DNA from: Granulosicoccaceae bacterium
GTDB lineage: Bacteria; Pseudomonadota; Gammaproteobacteria; Granulosicoccales; Granulosicoccaceae
NCBI GenBank assembly: GCA_023301405.1
Contig: JALZUX010000669.1
Span: forward strand, 1 to 7,584
Length of the DNA stretch: 7,584 nt
Direction: 5' to 3'
The translations under genes and the position numbers were made by a program. The notes beneath the pieces are model-generated. The model did not search any database. It saw nothing but the letters and a program-made list of their open reading frames with translations, and had not been told where the DNA came from. Shown here one piece after another: positions 1 to 7,065 of this stretch; the first letter of the stretch is position 1, and each line of letters starts with the position of its first letter.

Positions 1-135
1 ATCGTTAAAGAAGAACAACTATTCGCCTCTATTGATCGAAATATCTGACTCGAAATCTCACACCCTCGCAACGACCCTAGTTCTCGGACAGCCACCTAGT
101 TGGATGGGCATTACGTTAAGTCGTGATATAGATTT

Positions 136-825
136 TTATCGACAAACCCAGGCTGCAGCAGCAATGAAAAAAGCTGCTATTTTTGTAGCCATCACATCTG
201 ACTGGGTGGGGCCTGCTTCAAAGGATTGGTTTGCCTAGGCCACTGCTGAGTCAGGCAATACGCTTTTGCGGGCTTCCAACAGGTCTTTCATGTAGAGCTC
301 TGTAAACTCCGGATGAGGCTGTACGGTGTAGACTTTTTTCGTAGGTCAATGCGGCGTATTTACAAAAGCTAATAGACCCGGTTGCCTTAGCGCCCGGTGT
401 TAGTTCGACTACCTGATGCCATGCGTAAAGCGTTAGCTCTTCACTTAGTTCATCCAGCTTATATTCCACTCGATCAACAGACCACCCACCGGAGTACTTT
501 TCGACTCTTCCGCCCAGAGCCTGCGCTAAAATTTGATGGCCGAAACAAATGCCAACGATCGGAACGTCATTTGAATAGGTGTCGCGAAGAAAGCTTCTAA
601 TAGAGGGATCCAGGGAAGGTCTTCATAAGCACCGAATTTAGACCCTGTAGTTAGCTATCCATCAGCGCTATGTATCGAAAGGGGTAATTCACCTTCCTGT
701 GTTGCCCAGCTTAAAAATTCAAATCCTTGTCGGGCCAGCTGGCGTGCAAAAGCATTTGCGTAGTTGCCGTGTGTCGACATGGTGTTTTCCGGTGGATAAC
801 TAGTTTGAAGAATGCCAATTTTCAC
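136..825 (-). pseudogene. Broken class I glutamine amidotransferase (GATase1, GMP synthase-like)
   Basis: This is a decayed class I glutamine amidotransferase of the stand-alone type that resembles the GMP synthase amidotransferase domain. Reading the minus strand from a GTG at 825, the peptide starts (M)KIGILQTSYPPENT and runs to an in-frame TAG at 655-657, where the family has Trp in a DGWLITGS-like motif. The frame then continues as LTTGSKFGAYEDLPWIPLLEAF. A one-base deletion near 589-591 moves to a second frame carrying the nucleophile motif GICFGHQILAQALGG and then VEYKLDEL. WHQVVELTPGAK appears to lack two residues of the usual HQDQVVxLPPGA motif. An extra A in the six-A run at 334-339 shifts the frame again to TVQPHPEF, which carries the catalytic His and Glu. 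A second TAG at 235-237 precedes a tail with family-like spacing (IAAFFIAA) ending at a TAA at 136-138. The total of 230 codons matches the family. The Cys-His-Glu triad survives, so the decay looks recent. The gene was divergent from the amidohydrolase. Substrate is unknown. Confidence 0.88.
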
Positions 826-1054
826 AATGACTGCTGGGTGATGGAGGATGCTAAATGTGGCCTCGTTATGGGCGCGAGAGCAACCTTTGGAAAAGTGACC
901 TGATAATTTACGTTGGGAAGCGGTTGCTGGTTGCCGCAACGGCGCTCTGGCTGGATAATAGCAATGTTGTGGTGCACGGTTTGCTATAGGCTCGAAAGGC
1001 AAAAGGCCCGTGCCACACTTGGGTCAAGCATAGGATGAGGTGTAGAAAATTGAC
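826..1054. other. Divergent intergenic region between amidotransferase pseudogene and amidohydrolase
   Basis: This 229-base gap separates two divergently read genes and must hold their promoters. I could not pick a convincing -35/-10 pair for either strand. A long-looped inverted repeat is visible: GCACGG in the block 961-980 pairs with CCGTGC in the block 1001-1020, with flanking GTG/CAC. It could be an operator or RNA structure, but it has a loop of almost 30 bases and may be chance. An open frame crosses the region as an upstream extension of the amidotransferase frame, but it has no family similarity. Confidence 0.4.
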
Positions 1055-1873
1055 GTGCGGCAATCTTATGAAAAGGCGAATTCCTCGTTGATTACTTCAC
1101 AGCAGGATTTACTAATCCGATTGCAAGCTAGCGAGCAGCAGGCATCATCTGGGCAATCCGCTAACTATTCTAAATCCTGGTTCAAGTGCCTGAATGGTCA
1201 GCGACCGGTTCTGGTATCCGCTCCGCATGCTTGTCGGCATCAGCGCGACGGTGTTGAAAAAATGGCTGAGGAATTCACGGCTGCATTCGCACGTATATTG
1301 GCTCAGCAAACCAATTGTCATGCAATTTTCACGACCAACAAAACCACAGAAGACCCCAACTGGGTGCTGCGCGGGGAATATAAAAAAGCGATCAATGAAA
1401 TGGTAGAAAAAAACCATATTGGCTTTCTTGTGGATCTTCATGGCATGACTAACCGACACAATATGGGATTGGCGATCGGTACCATGCGTGGCCGTTCTTG
1501 TCCGGGGGTGGATATAAAAAGTGTATTCCTGAGAGAGGGTTTTGCGCTGACTGACATCGATGATTTACCGCCAAAAGTTGCTCGAAAAATGGCAGTGCCG
1601 ATTGGTGCAAATAAGGGGGCAGATGAAAACGAAAATTGGCGCCGACTCGTCATTGATCATCCGCTTTTTACCGGTGGGCTTCGAAACCATACGGTTACTC
1701 GATATGCGACAGAAGAGCTGGGTATCTCTGCTGTACAGATAGAAATTGCATCGGTTGCACGTATCGTACAGCAGGGTAAAACAGAAGACTGGCCATACGA
1801 ATATAGTGGTAATACAAAAGCCATAACAGCTTGTGTTCGGGGCTTGTGCGCGCTCATAGAAGAGAACTCATGA
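1055..1873 (+). CDS. N-formylglutamate amidohydrolase-family protein
   Basis: This is a 272-residue member of the N-formylglutamate amidohydrolase (HutG-like) family. Characterised members are zinc-dependent hydrolases of N-formyl or related amide bonds, cytoplasmic, best known from histidine breakdown. Family signatures are in order: RPVLVSAPHA at about 50-59 (His58 a probable metal ligand), FLVDLHGM at 124-131 (Asp127/His129), and GLRNHTVTRYATEELGISAVQIEI at 208-231 with Glu230, the usual C-terminal motif. The first 40 residues are Ser/Gln-rich and outside the domain. The GTG at 1055 is uncertain: there is no in-frame ATG near it and the nearest GAGG (1037-1040) is 14 bases away, so a later TTG might be used. 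The stop overlaps the next start by 4 bases (ATGA), so translation with the transporter is probably coupled. No hut genes are nearby, so a histidine role is not supported and the true substrate is unknown. Confidence 0.85.
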   Translation: MRQSYEKANSSLITSQQDLLIRLQASEQQASSGQSANYSKSWFKCLNGQRPVLVSAPHACRHQRDGVEKMAEEFTAAFARILAQQTNCHAIFTTNKTTEDPNWVLRGEYKKAINEMVEKNHIGFLVDLHGMTNRHNMGLAIGTMRGRSCPGVDIKSVFLREGFALTDIDDLPPKVARKMAVPIGANKGADENENWRRLVIDHPLFTGGLRNHTVTRYATEELGISAVQIEIASVARIVQQGKTEDWPYEYSGNTKAITACVRGLCALIEENS

Positions 1874-2610
1874 GCGCTGAAATTCTCATCCTGGCCTTTT
1901 TTGTTTTCATGTTTGCCGGGGTAATCAAAGGCACGATTGGAATTGGCTTGCCGACTATTGCGATTTCAACACTGGCGCAATTTGTCGACCCTCGTGTGGC
2001 TATTGCTTTATTGCTGTTACCCGCATTGTTCACGAATAGCTGGCAAATCTATAGGGGGGGTAGGGTAATGCACTGCGTTCAGAACCTTTGGCCTTTCGGG
2101 TTAACGCTTATGTGTGTCTTGTTTATAGCAACGTTTTTTGCGCCACGCATCCCTGTTGATTACCTGGTTGGAGCAATAGGCGTCATGGTTGTGCTGTGGG
2201 CTTTATCGAGCTTAGTAAAACCACCTGCCGCCGTGCCGGATCATCTGGATAAGTCAGTGCAGGTTATTGCCGGGTTAGTGGCTGGTATTTCTGGTGGATT
2301 AACAGCTATATGGTCGCCTCCCATGGTTATGTATCTTCAATCAAGGGGGCTTGCCAAAAATGACTTTGTGGCTTTTACCGGATTTTTAATTTTGTGCGGT
2401 ACAGTGCCGTTGACAATTGGCTATTTACTCAATGGTTTATTGACCCGGGAATTGGCGTTGGGATCTGCTCTAATGATACTTCCAACCCTTGCAGGGTTTT
2501 CTATTGGTGAGCGGTTGCGGGAGCGGCTGAATGGTCAGCAGTTTCAGCGGTTTGTATTGGTGGTTTTCTGTGTCATGGGTTTGAATTTAATCCGGCGGGC
2601 GCTGTTGTAG
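1870..2610 (+). CDS. TauE/SafE-family membrane transporter
   Basis: This is a 246-residue integral inner-membrane protein of the TauE/SafE (formerly DUF81) family, whose members are proposed exporters of sulfite, sulfonates or other small organic anions. The ATG at 1870 is chosen because it overlaps the upstream stop as ATGA and follows an AGAAGAGA ribosome-binding site; the frame could extend further up but that part would lie inside the amidohydrolase gene. The family's two-fold repeat is visible: GVIKGTIGIG at 17-26 and GLVAGISGG at 135-143. About eight hydrophobic segments occur, near 4-19, 27-55, 73-90, 97-115, 131-150, 160-185, 193-210 and 222-244. A seven-G run at 2054-2060 lies within the codons for a loop. 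The overlap with the amidohydrolase suggests that the protein moves that enzyme's substrate or product, but specificity cannot be read from the sequence. Confidence 0.9.
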   Translation: MSAEILILAFFVFMFAGVIKGTIGIGLPTIAISTLAQFVDPRVAIALLLLPALFTNSWQIYRGGRVMHCVQNLWPFGLTLMCVLFIATFFAPRIPVDYLVGAIGVMVVLWALSSLVKPPAAVPDHLDKSVQVIAGLVAGISGGLTAIWSPPMVMYLQSRGLAKNDFVAFTGFLILCGTVPLTIGYLLNGLLTRELALGSALMILPTLAGFSIGERLRERLNGQQFQRFVLVVFCVMGLNLIRRALL

Positions 2611-2702
2611 GGTGGGGATGCCGCTATTGATATTCAAGATTGAGTGATTCACTTGCCGCATAAAGAGATTTTTAATTGTGTGTCGGCAGATATAACAATT
2701 GA

Positions 2703-2723
2703 ATGCCCACATCCGGTGGGCGT
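2703..2723. terminator. Hairpin between convergent genes, possible weak terminator
   Basis: GCCCAC (2705-2710) and GTGGGC (2716-2721) form a six-pair stem with a five-base loop. An A-T and a G-T pair at the base extend it. It lies between the ends of the transporter gene and the convergent flavin reductase gene, where a bidirectional terminator is expected. Neither side has a proper T tract, so termination function is only a guess. Confidence 0.3.
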
Positions 2724-2779
2724 AAGCTTCAATAGCATTGATCTTCCGTGTGCAGATCTGTAGTTGCGCTGCGCTCACG

Positions 2780-3442
2780 TTATTTATATACACCGTCCCA
2801 AGGGCCGCTTTTAAGGGTGGCGGTTTTGCCATCCTCGTTGACTTCGGGGCGGTTAAGACTGAACATGTTATCTGCATTTACTACCGCGTAATCCATGTAG
2901 CCAAGGCGCGCAAGTGGCTGCATGGCGGCGGTGTCTACCATGCCATCTTTTATATAATCATCGTTTATAAACACGCCTTCAACACTAACGATCATGGTTG
3001 TGTAGCCGTCCCGACCTGCAACAACAGGCAGTTCAATGAATTTCCAAAGCTTGCATTCAAATGCTGCGGGGCTGTTGGCGACTCGTGCAGGTTTGACTAG
3101 GGTTGAGTCGGCGGTGGCGATATTGCCTAGTTCAAATTCACTGACGCTGCTGGCTACGGCTGCGCTGCTTATGTTCATGTCGTCAACTTGTGTGTAGCTG
3201 GCGAGAGAAACGGTGCACTCCTTGGTAGCGATCAGGTTGTTTATGGTGTCTTTGCCATTGGCCACTGAAAACATCAGCATAGGTGGGGAGTCTGAAATAG
3301 CGTTAAAGAAACTGAACGGGGCCAGGTTGGCTTGACCGGTTGCGCTTAGGCTTGATACCCAGCCAATTGGTCTGGGCACTGCTAGTGCTTTGAATGGATC
3401 AAATCGAAGGCCGTGCTTTCGGGTGTCGGTGGTGTAGAACAT
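2780..3442 (-). CDS. Flavin reductase-family (split-barrel FMN-binding) protein
   Basis: This is a 220-residue protein of the flavin reductase-like, FMN-binding split-barrel family. Relatives bind FMN and either reduce free flavin for a partner oxygenase or act as single-component oxidoreductases. Diagnostic stretches are VPRPIGWVSSLSATG at 22-36, NLAPFSFFNAISDSPPMLMFS at 39-59 (the typical N-term flavin-binding signature), a central TINNLIATKECTVSL, and LARLGYMDYAVV towards the C-terminus. Length is close to the family norm. The ATG at 3442 has a modest AGAGA seven bases upstream and no better in-frame start nearby. It stands alone: its downstream neighbour is the convergent transporter and its upstream neighbour is about 450 bases of non-coding DNA. 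No oxygenase is present in the window, so partner and substrate are unknown. No truncation or missing motif is seen. Confidence 0.88.
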   Translation of the reverse strand: MFYTTDTRKHGLRFDPFKALAVPRPIGWVSSLSATGQANLAPFSFFNAISDSPPMLMFSVANGKDTINNLIATKECTVSLASYTQVDDMNISSAAVASSVSEFELGNIATADSTLVKPARVANSPAAFECKLWKFIELPVVAGRDGYTTMIVSVEGVFINDDYIKDGMVDTAAMQPLARLGYMDYAVVNADNMFSLNRPEVNEDGKTATLKSGPWDGVYK

Positions 3443-3890
3443 GATCGTGTCTCTTGGCGGAGGTGTTACAAATTTGAGTCTGATTAGCAGTGTAATGCGG
3501 TAGTCTTTATAGAGGAAGTAGTTGTCAATTTAGTTGGTTGTGTCGGCGTAGCGTCAGTCCACTTTTTTGTAGTCGTGCAGGGCTTCAAGTGAGCAACTGT
3601 GTCTTTGGTTTTACATGATGTTGGCGAGGTAAGATCATTAGGTTGTTGACGAGCGCTGTTGGTGTTGATGTGCCAGGCTATGGTTGGATACCTTTGAGTA
3701 AAGAGATACGGTAAACCGTTGTTTGCGTTGTGGTCTGGCAGTGTAATCGCGTACAGAGTGGTGCTGTCTTCAGGGGTTGAGGAGCGTACATGAAGCAATC
3801 GGTGCGGATGATTGCTGGAAGTAAGCCGTTGCTGGTTATATCATTGGTCGCTAATCTCACTATCCTGCGCTTGGCAGTAGTAATACACCT
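3443..3890. other. Gene-free, G/T-rich intergenic region
   Basis: These 448 bases separate the flavin reductase gene from the divergent pyrC. The plus strand is rich in G and T between about 3480 and 3790, which makes minus-strand frames read as Thr/Pro-rich sequence and explains open frames there. I see no ribosome-binding site or recognisable protein. The left end must contain the flavin reductase promoter; on the minus strand a TTGACA lies at 3528-3523, but no good -10 sits at 16-18 bases from it. The right end holds the pyrC promoter candidate. A decayed gene or a small RNA cannot be excluded. Confidence 0.6.
3829..3857 (+). promoter_or_regulatory. Candidate sigma-70 promoter for pyrC
   Basis: TTGCTG at 3829-3834 and TAATCT at 3852-3857 are separated by the ideal 17 bases, matching four of six positions in each consensus hexamer. 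Transcription would start around 3864, giving a leader of about 25 bases before the pyrC ATG. The leader is too short for an attenuator and shows no strong hairpin over the start, unlike the translational switch known for enterobacterial pyrC. Confidence 0.45.
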
Positions 3891-4934
3891 ATGGATCAAA
3901 AAATCACTCTTCGTCGCCCCGATGACTGGCATTTACATTTGCGTGATGGCGAAATGCTGCAGGCGGTGGTTGCGGATTCTGCGCGTCATTTTGCGCGCGC
4001 GATCATCATGCCGAATTTAGTGCCTCCGGTCGTGTGCAGCGATGATGCAATTGCCTACCGCCAGCGTATAACGGCCAGTTTGCCCGAAGGTGCGAACTTC
4101 GAGCCTTTAATGACGCTGTATCTCACGCAGACCACTGACCCTGACGATGTGACATTGGCGGCGTCATCCGGGTTGATTAAAGCGGTTAAACTGTATCCGG
4201 CTGGCGCTACCACTAACTCAGACTCCGGTGTTAAAGACATTACTAAGGTAACGGCGGTGCTTGAGCGTATGGCAGAAATTGGCCTGCCGCTGTGCGTGCA
4301 CGGAGAGGTAACCAATAGCGATGTTGATATTTTTGATCGTGAAGCGGTTTTTATAGAAACCGTACTTGACCCATTGCGCCGTCGTATTCCTGATCTGAAA
4401 ATCATCATGGAGCACGTTACCACCAGTGATGGTATTGACTATGTGAAAAGTGCAGCGCAGGGGCTAGCGGCTACACTGACCACGCATCACTTGATGATTA
4501 ATAGAAACCATCTGTTTCAAGGCGGTATCAGGCCGCACTATTATTGCCTGCCCATTGTGAAGCGACACTCGCATCAGTTGGCGTTGCGAGCGGCCGCGAC
4601 GTCAGGAGATGCGCGCTTTTTTCTCGGTACTGACAGCGCGCCGCATCTTGATGGTGCCAAAGAGTCTGCTTGTGGATGCGCAGGGGTTTATAACTCACCC
4701 AATGCTTTGTCTTGCCTGGCGCATGTCTTTGAGGAAGAACATGCACTAGATAACCTTGAGGCGTTTGCATCACTAAACGGCCCTGCGTTTTACAATCTGC
4801 CGGTTAATAGCGATACCATCACGTTGAAAAAAATGGCACAACCAGTGGTCTGGCCTGAAAAGCTGCAGACCTCTGCGGGCCCGGTTACGGTGTTTGATCC
4901 TGACTGTGATCTTTATTGGGCAGTGGTTGAGTAA
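3891..4934 (+). CDS. pyrC: Dihydroorotase, class II
   Basis: Dihydroorotase interconverts N-carbamoyl-L-aspartate and dihydroorotate, the third step of de novo UMP synthesis, in the cytoplasm. The 347 residues match the class II family, and all binuclear zinc-site residues are present: the HLH of WHLHLRDG at 14-16, the lysine to be carboxylated at 100 in [14 protein letters not shown], His137 in CVHGEV, His175 in MEHVTT, and Asp248 in [15 protein letters not shown] at 214-221 is also typical. The start ATG at 3891 gives the family N-terminus directly before [13 protein letters not shown]; its Shine-Dalgarno is weak. The sequence recalls the Rhodobacterales-type PyrC more than that of E. coli, from memory and without a search. 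It is the first gene of a probable pyrC-pyrE-hpt unit, with 59 bases before pyrE. Confidence 0.97.
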   Translation: MDQKITLRRPDDWHLHLRDGEMLQAVVADSARHFARAIIMPNLVPPVVCSDDAIAYRQRITASLPEGANFEPLMTLYLTQTTDPDDVTLAASSGLIKAVKLYPAGATTNSDSGVKDITKVTAVLERMAEIGLPLCVHGEVTNSDVDIFDREAVFIETVLDPLRRRIPDLKIIMEHVTTSDGIDYVKSAAQGLAATLTTHHLMINRNHLFQGGIRPHYYCLPIVKRHSHQLALRAAATSGDARFFLGTDSAPHLDGAKESACGCAGVYNSPNALSCLAHVFEEEHALDNLEAFASLNGPAFYNLPVNSDTITLKKMAQPVVWPEKLQTSAGPVTVFDPDCDLYWAVVE

Positions 4935-4993
4935 AGCCTTCACTGAAAAGCCGGTGGCAGCACTAAACTTACTATTGATAACGGCGAATAGAC

Positions 4994-5689
4994 ATGTTTC
5001 AAAATACTTTTCCTGATAAAGGCACCATGGCAGAGCTTACTGCCAGCATGCTTCTGGAAATTGATGCGGTGCATTTTCGGGCGGATCAGCCCTATAAGCT
5101 TACATCCGGGCTGGCCAGTCCTGTTTATATCGACTGTCGCAAACTGATTTCTTATCCGCGAATTCGTTCGGCATTGATGGATTTTGCGGTATCCAAGGTG
5201 GTTCGTGATGTCGGCTTCGAGGCCTTTGATGCAGTGGCCGGCGGTGAGACTGCAGGCATACCTTTCGCTGCATGGATTGCAGATCGTATGGGCTTACCCA
5301 TGCTTTATGTGCGTAAAAAGCCCAAGGGCTTTGGTAGAGATGCGCAAATAGAGGGTGATCTGATTGAGGGGCAGCGTGTATTGCTGGTTGAAGATCTCAC
5401 GACAGATGGCGGATCAAAATTGAAATTCGCCGATGCCTTGCGCGCGGCCGGCGCAGTAACTGATGATACGTTTGTTATTTTCTACTACGATGTTTTTCCG
5501 GATACCCGTTCAAAACTTGCTGAGCGTGGCTTGCATTTGCATCATCTTGCCACCTGGTGGGATGTGCTGAAGTTATGCCGGGACAAAGGCCACTTTGACG
5601 TGAATACTCTTGATGAAGTAGAGAAATTTTTAAACCAACCGCTGCAGTGGTCTGCCGATCACGGCGGCTCTTATGCGCCAGTCAGTTAG
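4994..5689 (+). CDS. pyrE: Orotate phosphoribosyltransferase
   Basis: PyrE transfers the ribose-5-phosphate of PRPP to orotate, giving OMP and pyrophosphate, the fifth step of UMP synthesis. The 231-residue protein has the type I phosphoribosyltransferase PRPP loop at 130-142 ([13 protein letters not shown]), in the variant form with EDLTTDGG rather than the DDVITAGT of E. coli. Other markers are [18 protein letters not shown] at 36-53, [11 protein letters not shown] at 83-93 and the flexible-loop basic stretch [11 protein letters not shown] at 105-115. The ATG at 4994 fits relatives, which begin with a short TYPD-like segment ahead of the AxLTAxMLLEI helix. A second ATG at 5027 with AAAGG just before it is possible and would remove 11 residues. 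The form is typical of Alphaproteobacteria and is longer than the E. coli enzyme (about 213 residues). It lies between pyrC and hpt and is probably co-transcribed with both. Confidence 0.96.
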   Translation: MFQNTFPDKGTMAELTASMLLEIDAVHFRADQPYKLTSGLASPVYIDCRKLISYPRIRSALMDFAVSKVVRDVGFEAFDAVAGGETAGIPFAAWIADRMGLPMLYVRKKPKGFGRDAQIEGDLIEGQRVLLVEDLTTDGGSKLKFADALRAAGAVTDDTFVIFYYDVFPDTRSKLAERGLHLHHLATWWDVLKLCRDKGHFDVNTLDEVEKFLNQPLQWSADHGGSYAPVS

Positions 5690-5707
5690 TTGATCGGAAA
5701 AGCGACC

Positions 5708-6250
5708 ATGAACCATGACAACTACGTGATCGATGACATGATCACCGCCAAGGCTATTGCTGCTCGTGTTGAGAGCATGGCCACCGAAATCACAGAGCAT
5801 TTTAAAGGCACTGAAAAACTGATTGTGATCGGTTTGTTGCGGGGGTCGTTTATGTTTATTGCCGACCTAGTGCGAGAGCTTGATCTGCCGGTAGAGGTCG
5901 ACTTTCTAGAAACATCTTCCTATGGTGATTCTATGGAATCTTCGCGCGAGGTTCGTATCCTTAAAGACCTGCGTGGTGAAATAAAAAACCGGGATATTCT
6001 AGTCGTTGAAGACATCGTCGATACCGGGCATACCCTCAGTCATGTATTGCAACTGCTGAAATCGCGGCAGCCGTCACGAATGATGGTGTGTGCGCTGTTA
6101 AACAAGCCCAGTCGAAGGGAAGTCGATGTCAAGGCAGATCTGGTGGGGTTTGAGATTGAAGACAAGTTTGTCGTGGGTTATGGGATTGATTATGCGCAAA
6201 GAAATCGTAATCTCCCGTTCATCGGGGCGGTACGCTTCATCGATGATTAG
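5708..6250 (+). CDS. hpt: Hypoxanthine phosphoribosyltransferase
   Basis: Hpt salvages hypoxanthine (and guanine to a varying extent) by joining it to PRPP, giving IMP or GMP. The 180-residue length is typical of the bacterial enzyme. The PRPP-binding motif [14 protein letters not shown] is at 97-110, the N-terminal LLRGSFMF loop at 43-50, the catalytic-loop region LETSSYGDS at 67-75, and the purine-binding region [16 protein letters not shown] near the C-terminus. I take the ATG at 5708, with GGAAAAG about nine bases upstream, over an in-frame TTG at 5690 that directly abuts the pyrE stop. The gap to pyrE is only 18 bases, so it is almost certainly in the same transcript, coupling two PRPP-using enzymes. 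The protein looks gammaproteobacterial, in contrast to the alpha-like PyrC and PyrE. No terminator with a T tract is visible after it. Confidence 0.95.
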   Translation: MNHDNYVIDDMITAKAIAARVESMATEITEHFKGTEKLIVIGLLRGSFMFIADLVRELDLPVEVDFLETSSYGDSMESSREVRILKDLRGEIKNRDILVVEDIVDTGHTLSHVLQLLKSRQPSRMMVCALLNKPSRREVDVKADLVGFEIEDKFVVGYGIDYAQRNRNLPFIGAVRFIDD

Positions 6251-6348
6251 CGATCATGCAAGGGTATGTTATGCTGGAAAAGTAACCGCTTGGTCTGTAA
6301 AATTCAGGCGTTAGTGAGAATAATTTTGTTTGTCTCTCGATTACCACC

Positions 6349-6384
6349 TCACCGCACCTTATTGCTGATTCGCAATAGCGGTGA
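6349..6384. promoter_or_regulatory. Bulged hairpin / palindrome upstream of bioY
   Basis: TCACCGC (6349-6355) pairs with GCGGTGA (6378-6384), and inside it TATTGC (6360-6365) pairs with GCAATA (6372-6377) around a six-base loop, leaving a four-base bulge on the left arm. Thirteen pairs over 36 bases are unlikely to be accidental. There is no T tract after it, so it is not a standard terminator for hpt. It ends 36 bases before the bioY ATG, so it could be an operator or an mRNA leader structure for bioY. It does not match the BirA operator (TTGTAAAC half-sites) or the BioR box that I know. Confidence 0.5.
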
Positions 6385-6420
6385 TGGTCTAAAATTCCAT
6401 TAATCTACCTGAGAAATTTT

Positions 6421-7017
6421 ATGACAGCATCTACCTTGAATTACCCACCGATAGCCAATGTGCTTTGGGCAAGTGACAATAATGCGGTTAAAAATATCGT
6501 ATTAGCGATCGCAGGTTCACTGGCATTGTGGGTCTCTGCCAAAGTACAGATTCCATTCTTTCCTGTCCCGATGACCCTGCAAACTCTGGTGGTATTAGTC
6601 ATTGGTATGGCTTATGGCTGGAAAATGGGTGCGGCGACTGTGCTTTTGTATCTGGCTGAAGGTGCTGTGGGTTTATCTGTATTTGCCGGTACACCCGAAA
6701 AAGGAATTGGACTGGCTTATATGGTCGGCCCGACCGGCGGTTTTTTGATGGGGTTTGTGCTGGCTGCAGCCGTGGTTGGATTTTTAGCGCAGCGTGGCTG
6801 GGATAGAAACTTCGGTACTACAGCACTTGCCATGCTGATTGGCAATGCGGCGATTTATATCCCTGGCATTCTGTGGCTTGGTTCAGTCGTTGGTTGGGAC
6901 AAGCCGGTTTTGGCATGGGGCCTGACACCGTTTCTGCTGGGAGACTTGGTTAAGTTGTGTATGGCGGCTCTATTGATGCCTATGATTTGGAAGTTTGTTT
7001 CCGCATTAAAGAAGTAG
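6421..7017 (+). CDS. bioY: Biotin transporter, BioY (ECF S-component)
   Basis: BioY is the substrate-binding membrane component of energy-coupling-factor biotin uptake; some BioY proteins act without their own bioMN. The 198 residues form about six hydrophobic segments. Family signatures are in order: IPFFPVPMTLQTL at 44-56, YLAEGAVGLSVFAG at 77-90, GPTGGFLMGF at 103-112 and the later GNAAIYIPGILWL, which together carry the biotin pocket. The start ATG has GAGA six bases upstream. No bioM or bioN and no biotin-synthesis genes are in the window, so it is solitary as far as seen here. It is separated by 170 bases from hpt and probably has its own promoter and control, perhaps through the hairpin in that gap. 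It is followed by a clear intrinsic terminator. Confidence 0.95.
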   Translation: MTASTLNYPPIANVLWASDNNAVKNIVLAIAGSLALWVSAKVQIPFFPVPMTLQTLVVLVIGMAYGWKMGAATVLLYLAEGAVGLSVFAGTPEKGIGLAYMVGPTGGFLMGFVLAAAVVGFLAQRGWDRNFGTTALAMLIGNAAIYIPGILWLGSVVGWDKPVLAWGLTPFLLGDLVKLCMAALLMPMIWKFVSALKK

Positions 7018-7027
7018 CGTTGCTTAT

Positions 7028-7064
7028 ACTGTCGGAGCCCCGGCTCCGGCAGTTTGTTTTTGTT
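7028..7064 (+). terminator. Rho-independent terminator of bioY
   Basis: An 11-pair stem (7028-7038 with 7043-7053, containing one G-T pair) is closed by a four-base CCCG loop and followed directly by a T-rich run broken by single Gs (7053-7064). It begins 10 bases after the bioY stop. The reverse strand has no comparable T tract upstream, so it acts mainly in the plus direction. Confidence 0.9.
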
Positions 7065-7065
7065 G

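Noticed and set aside
1..87. Minus-strand frame beginning at a GTG near 87 and open to the left edge (reads MAVRELGSLRG...)
   Set aside because: Only about 29 codons are visible, with no good ribosome-binding site and no similarity I recognise. Too little to call a gene.
32..238. 68-codon plus-strand frame at the left edge
   Set aside because: It runs antisense through the end of the amidotransferase pseudogene, has no ribosome-binding site and has no family similarity.
235..657. TAG recoding (amber readthrough) to rescue the amidotransferase, as both nonsense codons are TAG
   Set aside because: The gene also has two frameshifts, and TAG is the natural stop of the transporter, pyrE, hpt and bioY genes in this window, so TAG is used as a normal stop here.
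3484..3798. 104-codon minus-strand open frame upstream of the flavin reductase gene, rich in Thr
   Set aside because: It has no ribosome-binding site and no recognisable domain, and its composition follows from the G/T-rich opposite strand. Kept only as non-coding DNA.
3678..3932. 84-codon minus-strand open frame overlapping the pyrC start
   Set aside because: It overlaps pyrC and its likely promoter and shows no family features.
6362..6390. bioY promoter TTGCTG with a -10 17 bases downstream
   Set aside because: The hexamer at the right distance is TGGTCT, a poor -10, and the better TAAAAT at 6390 is 22 bases away.
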